Assembly (NCBI RefSeq): GCF_001014645.1 | Contig: NZ_LASZ01000007.1 | Span: 124,001-188,000, forward strand | Length of the DNA: 64,000 bases | Direction of reading: 5' to 3' | Origin: Luteimonas sp. FCS-9 | GTDB lineage: Bacteria; Pseudomonadota; Gammaproteobacteria; Xanthomonadales; Xanthomonadaceae | Shown here: in pieces, positions 8,721 to 17,627 of the stretch | How positions within the stretch are numbered: the stretch's first letter is position 1 | Layout: every line of letters begins with the position of its first letter | The notes under the pieces: model-generated | Seen by the model: the letters and a program-made list of their open reading frames with translations, nothing else | Databases searched by the model: none | Told to the model about the DNA's origin: nothing | Translations under genes and position numbers: made by a program

Positions 8721-10139
8721 TTGCGCACCGGCTCCACGCCCCGCTCCCTCCCGCGCTGGTCCGGTCGGGTCCCGATCGCCGATCCGGTCGACCGGCGCAA
8801 CGCGCCTTTCCTGCAGCTGCTGTTCGCCGTCGTGGGCCTGATCACCTTCTCCAGCGTGGCGCTCTATGCACTGCGGCTGCGCGCGCCGCATCCGCCGGTC
8901 CCGCTCGATGCCTGGTTCGGCCTGGCCTGCACGCTGCTGGTCGGGGCGGTGTCGTGGACCAGCCTTTGGCTGGTCAGGCGCGGCCTGCTGCGGACGGGGG
9001 TGAAGTTCTTCGTCGTCGCGCTGCTGGCCAGTCTGGCGATCGCCTATTCGCGTCTGGGCGTGGGCGAATTGGCCACCGATCCGGTCCCGCTGCTGCCGCT
9101 GGCGATCGCCGGGCTGGTGCTGGGACGGCGCGCGCTGTGGGGCGTGTTCGCGGTGCTGGCGGCGATCTGCGCGGGCAGCGCGCTGGCCGAGCTGGCGCGG
9201 TCCCTGGGTACGCCCGCGCATTCCTCGCTGCGGCTGTCCGGGCTGGCGCTGGTGACGATCGGCGCCTACCTGCTGATCACCCTGCTGCTGGACCGCACCG
9301 TGGCCGCGCTGCGCGAAAGCCTGGCCGAGTCGGACCGGGGCCGCCACGAGCTCGAGCGCGTCAACGCGCAGCTGCGCCGGGAGATGGCCGAGCGCGAGCG
9401 CGCGCAGGAACAGCTGATCCACGCACAGAAGATGGAACTGGTCGGCCGGCTGGCCTCGGGCGTGACCCACGACTTCGACAACATCATCAACGTCATCGCC
9501 GGCTACGCGAAGCGCCGCGAGCAGCTCGCCGATCGCGGCACCGCGGCGCTGCTCGACGCGATGGGGGGGATCGAGATCGCCTCGCGCCGCGCGCTCGCGC
9601 TCAGCCGCAAGCTGCTCAACTTCAGCCGGCGGCCGAAGGGCCGGCCCGAGCGCTTCGACATCGGCGAGGCGCTGCGCGAGCTGCAGCCGATGGTGCGGCA
9701 GCTGTTCGGCGCGGAGGTGCAGGTCCGCCTGGATACGCCCGCAGAAGCACTGCCGGTGACGATGGACCGCGACCAGCTGGAACTGGTGGTGCTCAACATC
9801 GCCGCCAACGCCCGCGATGCGATGCACGAGCGCGGGCGCTTCGCCATCGAGTGCGCGACTACGGCCGCGGGCGATGCCGTGCGGCTGCAGCTGGCCGACG
9901 ATGGCTGCGGCATACCCGAGGCCGTGCTGCCGCACATTTTCGAACCCTTCTACACCACCAAGCCGATCGGGCAGGGCACCGGGCTGGGGCTGTCGCTGGT
10001 ACGCGAGATGGTCGAGGCGGCCGGCGGGCGCATCGAAGCGCACAGCCGGATCGGCGCGGGCAGCCGCTTCGACATCCGCCTGCCGCTGGCCGCGGCCGAG
10101 GCGCTGGCCGCGCCCGCACCTCACTCGGCGAGCAGGTAG
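8721..10139 (+). CDS. membrane sensor histidine kinase
   Basis: About 472 residues. The first 200 hold roughly five hydrophobic segments without a recognisable sensing domain. A short coiled linker (LRREMAERERAQEQL) leads to the HisKA box VGRLASGVTHDFDNIINVIA and the HATPase domain with N box (NIAANARDAM), G1 (DDGCGIPE), F box (FEPFYTTK) and G2 (GTGLGLSLV). The HDFNN-type box carries Asp in place of the first Asn (HDFDN). No ATG lies early in the frame; TTG at 8721 is the best start that keeps the first membrane segment, but no clear Shine-Dalgarno supports it. Its 3' end overlaps the convergent response regulator gene by 19 nt, suggesting a cognate pair. Confidence 0.88.
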   Translation: MRTGSTPRSLPRWSGRVPIADPVDRRNAPFLQLLFAVVGLITFSSVALYALRLRAPHPPVPLDAWFGLACTLLVGAVSWTSLWLVRRGLLRTGVKFFVVALLASLAIAYSRLGVGELATDPVPLLPLAIAGLVLGRRALWGVFAVLAAICAGSALAELARSLGTPAHSSLRLSGLALVTIGAYLLITLLLDRTVAALRESLAESDRGRHELERVNAQLRREMAERERAQEQLIHAQKMELVGRLASGVTHDFDNIINVIAGYAKRREQLADRGTAALLDAMGGIEIASRRALALSRKLLNFSRRPKGRPERFDIGEALRELQPMVRQLFGAEVQVRLDTPAEALPVTMDRDQLELVVLNIAANARDAMHERGRFAIECATTAAGDAVRLQLADDGCGIPEAVLPHIFEPFYTTKPIGQGTGLGLSLVREMVEAAGGRIEAHSRIGAGSRFDIRLPLAAAEALAAPAPHSASR

Positions 10140-10837
10140 CCCACCCCGCGCGTGGCCTTCAGCGGCAGCGCCTGGCCCTTGTCGGCAATGCCGGCCGCCT
10201 TGCGGCGCAGCCGGTGCATCAGCATCTCCAGGCGATGCGGATCGAACGCATCGACGTCCTCGACCAGGGCGGCGATCAGCGCTTCGCGCGCGACCGTGCG
10301 GCCACGCCGCGCATCGAGCGCGCGCATCACGCTGCGCTCGGAGGCGGTCAGTGGCGCGACCCGGCCGTCGGGCGCGGCCAGGCACCAGCCGTCGGACTGC
10401 AGCCGCCAGCGGCCGGCCGGCGGCGCTGCGGACTCGCGCGGGGCATCCTCGCCGGCGAGCCGCTGCGCCAGGTTGCGCAGGGTCAGCGCCAGCACCTCGA
10501 TGTCGACCGGCTTGCGCAGGAAGGCGTCGGCGCCTTGGCTGAGCGCACGCACCTGATCGTCACGTCCGCGGTTGGCGGTGAGCATGACCACGCCCGTCCG
10601 CGGCGACACCTTGCGCAGGTGCGCGACCACGCTGAGCCCGCTCTCGTCCGGCAGGCCGATGTCGAGCACGGCCAGGTCGAAGCGGCGCTCGAGCATCGCC
10701 CGGTACAGGCCGCCGGCGCTGGCCGCGCCGGCGGCGTCGAAGCCGAAGTCTTGCAGGCCGGGCACGAGGATCTCGTCTCGCAACGCGTCGTTGTCCTCCA
10801 GGACGATCACGCCGATTCTTCGGAGTTCGACGGGCAT
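10121..10837 (-). CDS. OmpR-type response regulator
   Basis: A 238-residue protein with a receiver domain (acidic pair Glu14/Asp15 in VLEDND, phospho-acceptor Asp59 in [12 protein letters not shown], Thr87, Lys109 in FLRKPVD) and a C-terminal winged-helix Trans_reg_C domain ending [15 protein letters not shown]. The ATG at 10837 starts six residues before the first receiver strand; the frame is open further upstream but without a recognisable fold. It is encoded opposite the histidine kinase with the 3' ends overlapping, so the pair are probably partners despite not sharing an operon. Confidence 0.9.
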   Translation of the reverse strand: MPVELRRIGVIVLEDNDALRDEILVPGLQDFGFDAAGAASAGGLYRAMLERRFDLAVLDIGLPDESGLSVVAHLRKVSPRTGVVMLTANRGRDDQVRALSQGADAFLRKPVDIEVLALTLRNLAQRLAGEDAPRESAAPPAGRWRLQSDGWCLAAPDGRVAPLTASERSVMRALDARRGRTVAREALIAALVEDVDAFDPHRLEMLMHRLRRKAAGIADKGQALPLKATRGVGYLLAE

Positions 10838-11022
10838 GGGCGGGGGGCGAGCGGACACGGCTTGGCTGCAATGGCGATCTGTTCCCAGCATACCGCGTGG
10901 CAGGAACGGGGAATCGCATTGCAGGCCCAAAGCGCCACGGCCAGGCGCGTCACGGCCGCGCCGTACACGCGGCGGGCCGTGCCCCCAAGCGTCGCGGTGC
11001 ACGGCCGCTCCTGGAACGGACA

Positions 11023-11049
11023 CCGCATGCCGGCCGACCCGGCATGCGG
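11023..11049 (-). terminator. hairpin terminator after metE
   Basis: CCGCATGCCGG (11023-11033) and CCGGCATGCGG (11039-11049) form a perfect 11-bp stem with a 5-nt loop, 7 nt after the metE stop. No clear U-tract follows on the minus strand. Confidence 0.6.
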
Positions 11050-11056
11050 CGTGGAC

Positions 11057-13354
11057 TCAAGCGGCCCGGGTCGCCGGCAGTTCCGCACGCAGGCGCCGGG
11101 CCGCCTCGACCAGCGCTTCGAGCGCGGCCTGCGTCTCCGGCCAGCCGCGGGTCTTGAGGCCGCAGTCGGGGTTGACCCAGAGCTGCGCGACCGGGATCAG
11201 TTCGGCCGCCCGGTGCAGCAGCGCGGTCATCTCCTCGACGTCGGGCACGCGCGGGGAATGGATGTCGTAGACGCCCGGGCCGATGCCGTTGGGATACTCG
11301 AACCGCACGAACGCGTCGAGCAGTTCCATGCGCGAGCGCGAGGTCTCGATCGAGATCACGTCGGCGTCCATCGCCGCGACCGCCTCGATGATGTCGTTGA
11401 ACTCCGAGTAGCACATGTGGGTGTGGATCTGGGTGGTGTCGGCCACGCCCGAGGCGCTGATGCGGAAGCTCTCGACCGCCCAGTCCAGATAGCCCGCCCA
11501 GTCGGCGCGGCGCAGCGGCAGGCCCTCGCGCAGCGCGGGCTCGTCGATCTGGATCACGCCGATGCCGGCCGCCTCCAGGTCGGTCACCTCGTCGCGCAGC
11601 GCCAGCGCGATCTGCCGGCAGGTGTCGGCGCGCGACTGGTCGTCGCGCACGAACGACCACTGCAGCACCGTCACCGGGCCGGTCAGCATGCCCTTCATCG
11701 GCCGGTCGGTCAGCGACTGCGCGAAACGAGACCAGCGCACGGTCATCGGCGCCGGGCGCGCGACGTCGCCGTAGATCACCGGCGGCTTCACGCAGCGCGA
11801 GCCGTAGCTCTGCACCCAGCCGCTCTTCGTGAACGCAAAGCCGTCGAGCTGCTCACCGAAATACTCGACCATGTCGTTGCGCTCGAACTCGCCGTGCACC
11901 AGCACGTCCAGGCCGATGGCTTCCTGCACGCGCACGCAGTGCTCGATCTGCGTGGCGACGAACGCATCGTAGTCGGCCTGCGCCAGCCTGCCCGACTTGT
12001 GCGCGGCGCGCGCCTCGCGCACCTCGAGCGTCTGCGGGAACGAGCCGATCGTGGTCGTGGGCAGCAGCGGCAGCGGACGCAGCGCGTCCTGCGCGGCGCG
12101 GCGCCGGGCGAACGGGGACGTGCGATGCGTGGCGGACGCGTCGAGCGCGGCGACGCGTGCGGCGACCTCGGATCGCTGCACGCGCGGCGAGGCGCGCCGC
12201 GCGGCGATCGCCTCGCGCGCCTGCGCCAGCGCCGGCTCGGCGGCGTTCGGATCGGCCAGCGCATCGGACAGCAGCCGCAGTTCGTCGAGCTTCTGCCGTG
12301 CGAACGCCAGCCAGCCGCGCAGTTCGGCGTCGAGCGCCTTCTCGTGGACCAGGTCCACCGGCACGTGCAGCAGCGAACACGACGGCGCCAGCCAGACCGC
12401 GTCGTCGCCGCGCGCCTCGATCGCGTAGCGCGCCAGCACCAGTGCCTCGTCCAGCCGCGTGCGCCAGATGTTGCGGCCGTCGACCAGGCCCAGCGACAGC
12501 GTGCGCCCGGCCGGCAGCGCACCGAGCACCGCGTCGAGCTGCTCGCGCCCGCGCACCAGGTCGACGTGCAGGCCGTCGACCGGCAGCGACGCGGCCAGCG
12601 GCAGGTTGTCGTCGAGCGCGCCGAAGTAGGTCGCCAGCAGCAGCTGCGGCCTCGGGCCCTGGGCGAGCGCGGCGTAGGCCCGGGTGTAGGCGGCGCGCGC
12701 GGTGGCGTCGAGATCGAGCACCAGCGCGGGCTCGTCGATCTGCACCCATTGCGCGCCGGCCGCGTGCAGCCGGGCGAGCAGCTCGGCGTAGGCGGGCAGC
12801 AGCGCGTCGAGCAGCGCGAAGCGATCGCTGCCGTCGACGGTCTTCGACAGCCACAGCAGCGTGACCGGGCCGATCAGCACCGGCCGGGTCTCGATACCCG
12901 CGGCCCTGGCCTCCAGGTACTCGCGCACCGGCTTGTCGTCGCGCAGCGCGAAGCGCTGGCCGGCCTGCAGCTCGGGCACCAGGTAGTGGTAGTTGGTGTC
13001 GAACCACTTGGTCATCTCCAGCGCGTGCAGGTCGATGCCGTCCTTCTGGTGACCGCGCGCGAGCGCGAAGTAGCCGGCCAGCGGGTCGGCGTCGGCGAGC
13101 GCGCGGTAGCGCTCGGGGATCGCGTCGAAACCGAACGCGGCATCGAGCACCTGGTCGTAGAGCGAGAAGTCGTTGCTCGGCGGCGTGTCGACGCCGGCCT
13201 CGCGCTGCAGGCGCCAGTGGCGCAGGCGCAGTTCGCGCGCGGTCGCCTGCAGTTGCGCGGCGTCGCTCTCGCCACGCCAGTGGCGCTCGACGGCCCGCTT
13301 GAGCTCGCGCTTGGCGCCGATGCGGGGGAATCCGAGATTGGTGATGCGTGTCAT
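11057..13354 (-). CDS. metE: cobalamin-independent methionine synthase
   Basis: A 765-residue 5-methyltetrahydropteroyltriglutamate-homocysteine methyltransferase, making methionine without B12. It begins [19 protein letters not shown] and has the two-barrel MetE length. Zinc/homocysteine ligands are visible in the C-terminal half: His and Cys in [12 protein letters not shown], Glu in [11 protein letters not shown] and Cys in [10 protein letters not shown]. The ATG at 13354 has GAGGA 9 nt upstream. The 400-nt leader carries a cobalamin riboswitch, and the Shine-Dalgarno lies inside a hairpin, so expression should fall when B12 is plentiful. This implies the cell can obtain B12 and has a B12-dependent alternative elsewhere. 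Confidence 0.98.
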   Translation of the reverse strand: MTRITNLGFPRIGAKRELKRAVERHWRGESDAAQLQATARELRLRHWRLQREAGVDTPPSNDFSLYDQVLDAAFGFDAIPERYRALADADPLAGYFALARGHQKDGIDLHALEMTKWFDTNYHYLVPELQAGQRFALRDDKPVREYLEARAAGIETRPVLIGPVTLLWLSKTVDGSDRFALLDALLPAYAELLARLHAAGAQWVQIDEPALVLDLDATARAAYTRAYAALAQGPRPQLLLATYFGALDDNLPLAASLPVDGLHVDLVRGREQLDAVLGALPAGRTLSLGLVDGRNIWRTRLDEALVLARYAIEARGDDAVWLAPSCSLLHVPVDLVHEKALDAELRGWLAFARQKLDELRLLSDALADPNAAEPALAQAREAIAARRASPRVQRSEVAARVAALDASATHRTSPFARRRAAQDALRPLPLLPTTTIGSFPQTLEVREARAAHKSGRLAQADYDAFVATQIEHCVRVQEAIGLDVLVHGEFERNDMVEYFGEQLDGFAFTKSGWVQSYGSRCVKPPVIYGDVARPAPMTVRWSRFAQSLTDRPMKGMLTGPVTVLQWSFVRDDQSRADTCRQIALALRDEVTDLEAAGIGVIQIDEPALREGLPLRRADWAGYLDWAVESFRISASGVADTTQIHTHMCYSEFNDIIEAVAAMDADVISIETSRSRMELLDAFVRFEYPNGIGPGVYDIHSPRVPDVEEMTALLHRAAELIPVAQLWVNPDCGLKTRGWPETQAALEALVEAARRLRAELPATRAA

Positions 13355-13363
13355 GTGGAAACG

Positions 13364-13386
13364 TCCTCAATGCGTGGGATTGAGGA
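13364..13386 (-). promoter_or_regulatory. hairpin enclosing the metE ribosome binding site
   Basis: TCCTCAAT (13364-13371) and ATTGAGGA (13379-13386) form a perfect 8-bp stem around 7 nt. On the metE transcript the 3' arm contains the Shine-Dalgarno GAGGA that serves the ATG at 13354. It is a good candidate expression platform for the upstream riboswitch, acting on translation. A second stem (TTCGCCC/GGGCGAA at 13447-13464) lies between it and the aptamer. Confidence 0.6.
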
Positions 13387-13577
13387 ACGAAGGGTCCGCA
13401 CGGCCGCGCCGCGCCCGAGACGCGCCCGCCCGCCGCACGGCCGACCTTCGCCCCCTCGGGCGAACCGGAGCTGCGCGCAGACGTGCGGGACCGGCCGCGG
13501 CAATGCGCGGCGCGATGCCCGTCCGCCTCCCCGCGGAGGCCCCAGGTCGTACGTCCGCGCCTGTCGACGCGGACGGC

Positions 13578-13750
13578 CAGGGCAGGTCTTCGGGCTCATG
13601 GACGGGCCACCTTCAAAGGTGGCGGGCCTACTGTCCGTCGCTTCCCGGCCCGGACGGGCGCCAGTGCATTGACGGAGGTCGTTTCCAGTTACCGCTGCGG
13701 GGCAGCGCCGGAATTGCCGCATCGCGCGGCGCACCGGCTTCCCTTTTAAT
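13578..13750 (-). promoter_or_regulatory. cobalamin (B12) riboswitch controlling metE
   Basis: Read on the minus strand, the leader contains the B12 aptamer boxes in order: AAAAGGGAAGCCGGTG, a long GCTGCCCCGCAGCGGTAA element, AATGCACTGG, GCCGGGAAGCGACGG and the closing GAGCCCGAAGACCTGCC. This order and spacing match the cobalamin riboswitch class (RF00174). It lies about 220 nt upstream of metE. Placing B12-independent MetE under a B12 switch is a well-known arrangement. The 5' limit is uncertain because the early stem merges with a palindrome at 13754-13777. Confidence 0.92.
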
Positions 13751-13753
13751 TCA

Positions 13754-13777
13754 ATCGCTTCATTCGCATGAAGCGAT
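13754..13777. promoter_or_regulatory. perfect 10-bp palindrome upstream of the B12 riboswitch
   Basis: ATCGCTTCAT (13754-13763) and ATGAAGCGAT (13768-13777) are exact inverted repeats around 4 nt, flanked by AAAA on the plus-strand right and TTAA on the left. It lies between the azoreductase stop and the riboswitch. It could be the first stem of the riboswitch RNA, a terminator for the azoreductase gene, or an operator for metE. Confidence 0.5.
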
Positions 13778-13819
13778 AAAACCATGGCGGCGCCACGGTA
13801 GCGGCGCCCGGGCGGGCGG

Positions 13820-14530
13820 TCAAGCGGTGGCCGAGGCCGCGGCCGCCTCGCGTGCGTCGGCCTCCGTCGCCAGCCGGTCCACCAGCGCGTCCACCGCCGC
13901 TTCGGCGGCCGCGATCGACGCCGCCAGTCGGGCGTCGGCGAACTCGTCGTACTCGACCGCGACGCAGTCGAAGACCTCGATGCCGAGATAGCGCAACGGC
14001 GTCATGACGCCGCGTTCGACGTGGTTGTCGGCCGCGTGCCGCCCGCCCGCGTCGTAGCCGTGGTCGCCGCGCGCGCCCAGCAGCACCGCGCGCCGGCCCT
14101 GGCCGGCCAGCAGCGGCCAGTACGGCGCACCGTCGCGCGCGCGGTCGAAGCCGAAGGTGCGGCCCACGCGCACCACGTTGTCGATCCACGCCTTGACCTG
14201 CGCCGGCATGCCGAAGTTGTACATCGGCACGCCCGCGACGATCAGGTCGCTGGCGAGCAGTTCGTCGACGAGCGCGTCGCTCTCGGCCAGCCGCGCGGTC
14301 ATCCACGGCGCCCGTTGCGCCGGCGGTGTGAACGCGGCATGGATCCAGCGGCCGTCGACCGGTGCCGGCGGGGCCTGGCCGACGTCGCGGTACGCGACGT
14401 GGTCGTCGGGGCGCCGCCGGCGCCAGCGCGCGACGAAGCGGGCGCCGAGCCGGCGGGTGTGCGAGCCGTGGGAATCCTCGCCGGAGCGGCCCGTGCGCGC
14501 ACTGCCGTCGATGTGGAGCAAGCTGATCAT
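13820..14530 (-). CDS. FMN-dependent NADH:quinone oxidoreductase / azoreductase (AzoR/AcpD family)
   Basis: A 236-residue flavodoxin-fold enzyme starting MISLLHIDGSAR. The AzoR signature PMYNFGMPAQVKAWIDNVVR follows a DLIVAG strand, with FMN-binding loops at the N terminus. Such enzymes reduce quinones and azo compounds with NADH as soluble cytoplasmic dimers. The protein is longer than E. coli AzoR (about 200) because of an alanine-rich C-terminal tail (AREAAAASATA). It is divergent from a LysR regulator gene 114 bp away, the usual arrangement for LysR-controlled azoreductases. Confidence 0.9.
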   Translation of the reverse strand: MISLLHIDGSARTGRSGEDSHGSHTRRLGARFVARWRRRRPDDHVAYRDVGQAPPAPVDGRWIHAAFTPPAQRAPWMTARLAESDALVDELLASDLIVAGVPMYNFGMPAQVKAWIDNVVRVGRTFGFDRARDGAPYWPLLAGQGRRAVLLGARGDHGYDAGGRHAADNHVERGVMTPLRYLGIEVFDCVAVEYDEFADARLAASIAAAEAAVDALVDRLATEADAREAAAASATA

Positions 14531-14644
14531 GGTTCACCTGTCGAAGCCGGGGGAGAATGGCGCCGCGAAGCGCTGATCGATGATTCCCGCCCGGCCTCGG
14601 CGCCGACAAACGATGGTTCCTCAACCGATGGATGAATCCTCCTC

Positions 14645-15571
14645 ATGCACGAAGCGCCCGGCCGCCTGCCCCCGCTGAGCGCACTGCGCGCGTTCGAGGC
14701 CGCCGCGCGGCGGCAGAGCTTCAAGGCCGCGGCCGGCGAGCTGTCGCTCACGCCCACCGCGGTCAGCCACCGCATCCGCCAGCTGGAGGACTGGCTGGGG
14801 CTGCGGCTGTTCGTGCGCGAAGTGCGCCGGGTCCGGCTGACCGAGACCGGGCAGCGGTTGTACCCGGCCGTCCACGACGGCTTCGCGGGCATCGCGGCCG
14901 CGGTTGCCGACCTGCACCGGCACGCGCGCCGGCCGGCGGTCGCGCTGAGCACCACGCGCGGGTTCGCCGCGCGCTGGCTGCTGCCGCGCCTGCCCGCGCT
15001 CGCCGCCGCGGCGCCGGACGTCGACCTGCACCTGCATGCGGCCGATGCGCCGGTCCGCCTGGGCGCGGGCACCGCGGACCTGGCGATCCGCTACGGCCCT
15101 GCGCCGGGCCGGCAGGTCGTCACCCACCCGCTGCTGCCGGGCCGCTTCGTCCCGGTGTGCGCGCCGGGTGTGGCGCCCGACGGGATCGAGGCGCTGGCGA
15201 CGGTGCCGCGGCTGCGCTTCGCGTGGCGCCTGCAGGATGCCCACACGCCCGACTGGCCACGCTGGTACCGCGCCGCCGGCCTGCCGGACGCGCACGGCGG
15301 CGAACTCGGGTTCTCGGACGAGGCGCATGCGATCCAGGCCGCGATCGCCGGCCAGGGCATCGCGCTGGCGAGCGTCGCGCTGGTCGCCGACGCGCTCGAG
15401 GACGGCCTGCTGCGCGTGCCGTTCGGCCCGGTGCTCGACGGCCACGATTTCAGGCTGCTGGTCGCACCCGATGCCGTCGCGACGCCGGCCGTCGTCGCGG
15501 TCGGCGACTGGCTGCGCGCGGAGGCCGACGCGTTCCTGGCCCGGCACGCCGCGCGCTTCGACGGTGCGTGA
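14645..15571 (+). CDS. LysR-family transcriptional regulator (GcvA-like)
   Basis: A 308-residue protein with an N-terminal winged helix-turn-helix (LSALRAFEAAARRQSFKAAA, then LTPTAVSHRIRQLEDWLG) and a C-terminal substrate-binding domain. PPLSALRAFEAAAR followed by SHRIRQLE is the GcvA-like subgroup pattern. It starts at the ATG at 14645, although no good Shine-Dalgarno is visible. Divergence from the azoreductase gene predicts that this is its target; the inducer is unknown. Confidence 0.88.
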   Translation: MHEAPGRLPPLSALRAFEAAARRQSFKAAAGELSLTPTAVSHRIRQLEDWLGLRLFVREVRRVRLTETGQRLYPAVHDGFAGIAAAVADLHRHARRPAVALSTTRGFAARWLLPRLPALAAAAPDVDLHLHAADAPVRLGAGTADLAIRYGPAPGRQVVTHPLLPGRFVPVCAPGVAPDGIEALATVPRLRFAWRLQDAHTPDWPRWYRAAGLPDAHGGELGFSDEAHAIQAAIAGQGIALASVALVADALEDGLLRVPFGPVLDGHDFRLLVAPDAVATPAVVAVGDWLRAEADAFLARHAARFDGA

Positions 15572-15902
15572 CCGCAACTTGAGGCCGCTGTCGGATTCCT
15601 CGCCGTGCCAGACCCGTTCCGAGCGCGCCGCCGTTGCTCTGTTCGCGCTGCAACCGCCGGCCTGAGCGCGTCAGCGTATCGGGCGGCGGACGCGCTCGCC
15701 GGCGCTCCGCGCACGACGGTGCGGCTGCGCGGCTGCGCGGGCCGGACGGCAAGGTCGCGCCGTGCCGGTTCGACGATCGCGCGCGTGCCGAACCGGAACG
15801 ACGCCCGTCGCGTGCTCGGGGCGCGCAGCGGGCTGCGCGATACGGACGCCGCCGACCGGACGCTCTCGACGGGCGGACCGGAGACCGCACGCCGACGCAC
15901 GC
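15572..15902. other. intergenic stretch without a supported gene
   Basis: These 331 bases separate the LysR gene from the converging hydrolase gene. The stretch is very GC-rich and open in several frames. No frame has a recognisable protein family, start with ribosome binding site, or RNA signature. Confidence 0.5.
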
Positions 15903-16859
15903 CTACCGCCAGCGGCCTGCGTTGGCGTCGAGGAACGCGCGGATCACCGGCACGATCTCCGCGCCGTGCGTCTCGAGCGCGAAGTGGCCGGTGTCGTAGA
16001 AGCGGATGTCGGCGTCGGGGATGTCGCGCGTCCAGGCCTGCGCACCGGCCGGCAGGAAGAACGGATCGTGCGCGCCCCAGGTCGCCAGCAGCGGCGGGCG
16101 GTGCGTGCGGAAGTAATCCTGGAACCGCGGATACAGCGCGACATTGGAGGCGTAGTCCAGCAACAGGTCGAGCTGGATCTCCGCGATGCCCGGGCGCTGC
16201 ACCTGCAGGCCCTCGAGCGTGTAGCCGTCGGGCGCCACCAGGCTCGGATCCGGCACGCCCTCCAGGTACTGCCACTTGATCGAGGCCGGCGTCGGGAAGT
16301 CGCGCAGGGCCTCGCGGTTGCGCGGCGTCGGCGCGTCCCAGTAGGTCCGGATCGGTGCCCAGCCGGCGCCGAGGCCTTCCTCGTAGGCGTTGCCGTTCTG
16401 CGAGACGATGGCCGTCACCCGGTCCGGATGCGCAATCGCCAGGCGCCAGCCCACCGGGGCGCCGTAGTCGTGCACCACCAGCGCGTAGCGGTCCAGCGCG
16501 AGCTGGGTCGTGAACAGGTCGATCGTGCGCGCCAGGTTCTCGAACGTGTAGGCGTAGTCGCCGCGGGCGGGCGATTCGGTGTACCCGAAGGCCGGCAGGT
16601 CGGGGGCGACCACGCGATAGCGATCGGCCAGCGCGACGATCAGATCCCGGTACATGTAGGACGAGGCCGCGTAGCCGTGCAGCAGCAGCACCGCCGGGGC
16701 GTCGGAACGCCCGGCCTCGCGGTAGAAGAGCCGCACGTCGCCGACCTGCGCATAGCGGTGACGCACCGCGGGCGCATCGGCCCGACGTGCGGTGTTCGTG
16801 TCCGGTGCGGGTCCGGTCGTCGCCGGGCCGGGGGCGGCGCGCTGGGTGCCCGTCGTCAT
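15903..16859 (-). CDS. alpha/beta hydrolase with Asp nucleophile (haloalkane dehalogenase / epoxide hydrolase-like)
   Basis: A 318-residue protein with an oxyanion-hole segment (LLLHGYAASSYMYRDL), the nucleophile elbow VVHDYGAPVGW with Asp131 in place of the serine of esterases, a cap-domain region, and a catalytic histidine in YDTGHFALETHG. An aspartate at the elbow is the mark of haloalkane dehalogenases and epoxide hydrolases. The substrate cannot be told. The first 30 residues are low-complexity, so a later start is possible. It is divergent from the CGNR regulator gene and shares a 91-bp intergenic region with two long palindromes, so it is probably that regulator's target. Confidence 0.85.
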   Translation of the reverse strand: MTTGTQRAAPGPATTGPAPDTNTARRADAPAVRHRYAQVGDVRLFYREAGRSDAPAVLLLHGYAASSYMYRDLIVALADRYRVVAPDLPAFGYTESPARGDYAYTFENLARTIDLFTTQLALDRYALVVHDYGAPVGWRLAIAHPDRVTAIVSQNGNAYEEGLGAGWAPIRTYWDAPTPRNREALRDFPTPASIKWQYLEGVPDPSLVAPDGYTLEGLQVQRPGIAEIQLDLLLDYASNVALYPRFQDYFRTHRPPLLATWGAHDPFFLPAGAQAWTRDIPDADIRFYDTGHFALETHGAEIVPVIRAFLDANAGRWR

Positions 16860-16874
16860 CGTCGTCTCCTCGTA

Positions 16875-16947
16875 GTAACCATCAAAATGTCGAATTGAAG
16901 GTTACGCAGACGCGCTGTAACCTGTCAAACACACCATTGACGGTTAC
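16875..16947. promoter_or_regulatory. two 31-bp operator-like palindromes
   Basis: GTAACC...GGTTAC occurs at 16875-16905 and again at 16917-16947. Each copy is 31 bp long and carries inner TCAA...TTGA elements; the copies are 42 bp apart start to start, about four helical turns. The second ends 3 bp before the CGNR start codon. They fill most of the region between the divergent hydrolase and CGNR genes, so one regulator, possibly the CGNR protein itself, should control both. Confidence 0.75.
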
Positions 16948-16950
16948 GCC

Positions 16951-17526
16951 ATGTCCGAGCATCCGGTCGACCCGCACTTCATCGCCAATCATCTCGGCCT
17001 GGACTTCATCAACACGGCGTTCGGCACGGGCGCCGAGCGGCGCGACTGCCTGGCCAGCGACCGCAGCGTGCTCGACTGGCTGGCGCAGGCCGGCGTCTTG
17101 CCCGACGGCGTCGACCGCGCACCGCGCGGCATCGCCGCGCAGGCGCGCGCCTTGCGCGAGGAAGCGCGGACGCTGGTCGCCGCCGCGCAAGCAGGCCATG
17201 CCGCCGACATGCGCACCCTCAACGGCGTGCTGGATGCCGGCCAGCCGGTCCGCCGCCTGGTCTGGGACGACGCGCGTGCGCGGCCGCTGCCGGCATCGCG
17301 CCCGCGCGGCCGCGATGCCGCGAGCCTGCTGTATCCGGTCGCCGACGCCATCGCGCAGTTGCTGGCGGAGTCGGACCTGCGCCATGTCCGCACCTGCGAG
17401 GCGCACGACTGCAGCCTGGTGTTCCTCGACACCACGAAGTCGCACCGGCGCCGCTGGTGCAGCATGGCCGTGTGCGGCAATCGCATGAAGGCCGCGGCGT
17501 TCCGCTTGCGCAGGAGCGCAGGCTGA
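16951..17526 (+). CDS. CGNR zinc-finger protein (ABATE-type putative regulator)
   Basis: A 191-residue protein with an N-terminal ABATE-type domain (LGLDFINTAFGTGAERRD...VLDWLAQAG) and a C-terminal CGNR zinc finger with the ligand pattern CEAHDCSLVFLD...RRWCSMAVCGNR. These proteins are thought to be transcription factors, but few have been studied. The ATG at 16951 immediately follows the second 31-bp palindrome, leaving no room for a normal ribosome binding site, so the message may be leaderless. The arrangement predicts autoregulation together with control of the divergent hydrolase gene. Confidence 0.88.
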   Translation: MSEHPVDPHFIANHLGLDFINTAFGTGAERRDCLASDRSVLDWLAQAGVLPDGVDRAPRGIAAQARALREEARTLVAAAQAGHAADMRTLNGVLDAGQPVRRLVWDDARARPLPASRPRGRDAASLLYPVADAIAQLLAESDLRHVRTCEAHDCSLVFLDTTKSHRRRWCSMAVCGNRMKAAAFRLRRSAG

Positions 17527-17576
17527 CGCCGGCCGCGCGCCGCGATGCGCGCCGGCACCGTCGGCGCGGACAGGCC

Positions 17577-17620
17577 GGCAGCATCGGGCGTGCGCGAAAG
17601 AGCGCGACGCCCGTGCTGCC
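17577..17620. terminator. long bidirectional hairpin between convergent genes
   Basis: GGCAGCA plus CGGGCGT on the left pairs with ACGCCCG plus TGCTGCC on the right, with one bulged T and an inner GCGC...GCGC stem. The hairpin sits between the ends of the CGNR gene (17526) and the converging dehydrogenase (17628). No U-tract is visible. Confidence 0.55.
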
Positions 17621-17627
17621 GCACGGA

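Noticed and set aside
8954-13672. A plus-strand open frame of about 1570 codons
   Set aside because: It is the shadow of the kinase, response regulator and metE genes in GC-rich DNA; its arginine/alanine-rich translation has no domain.
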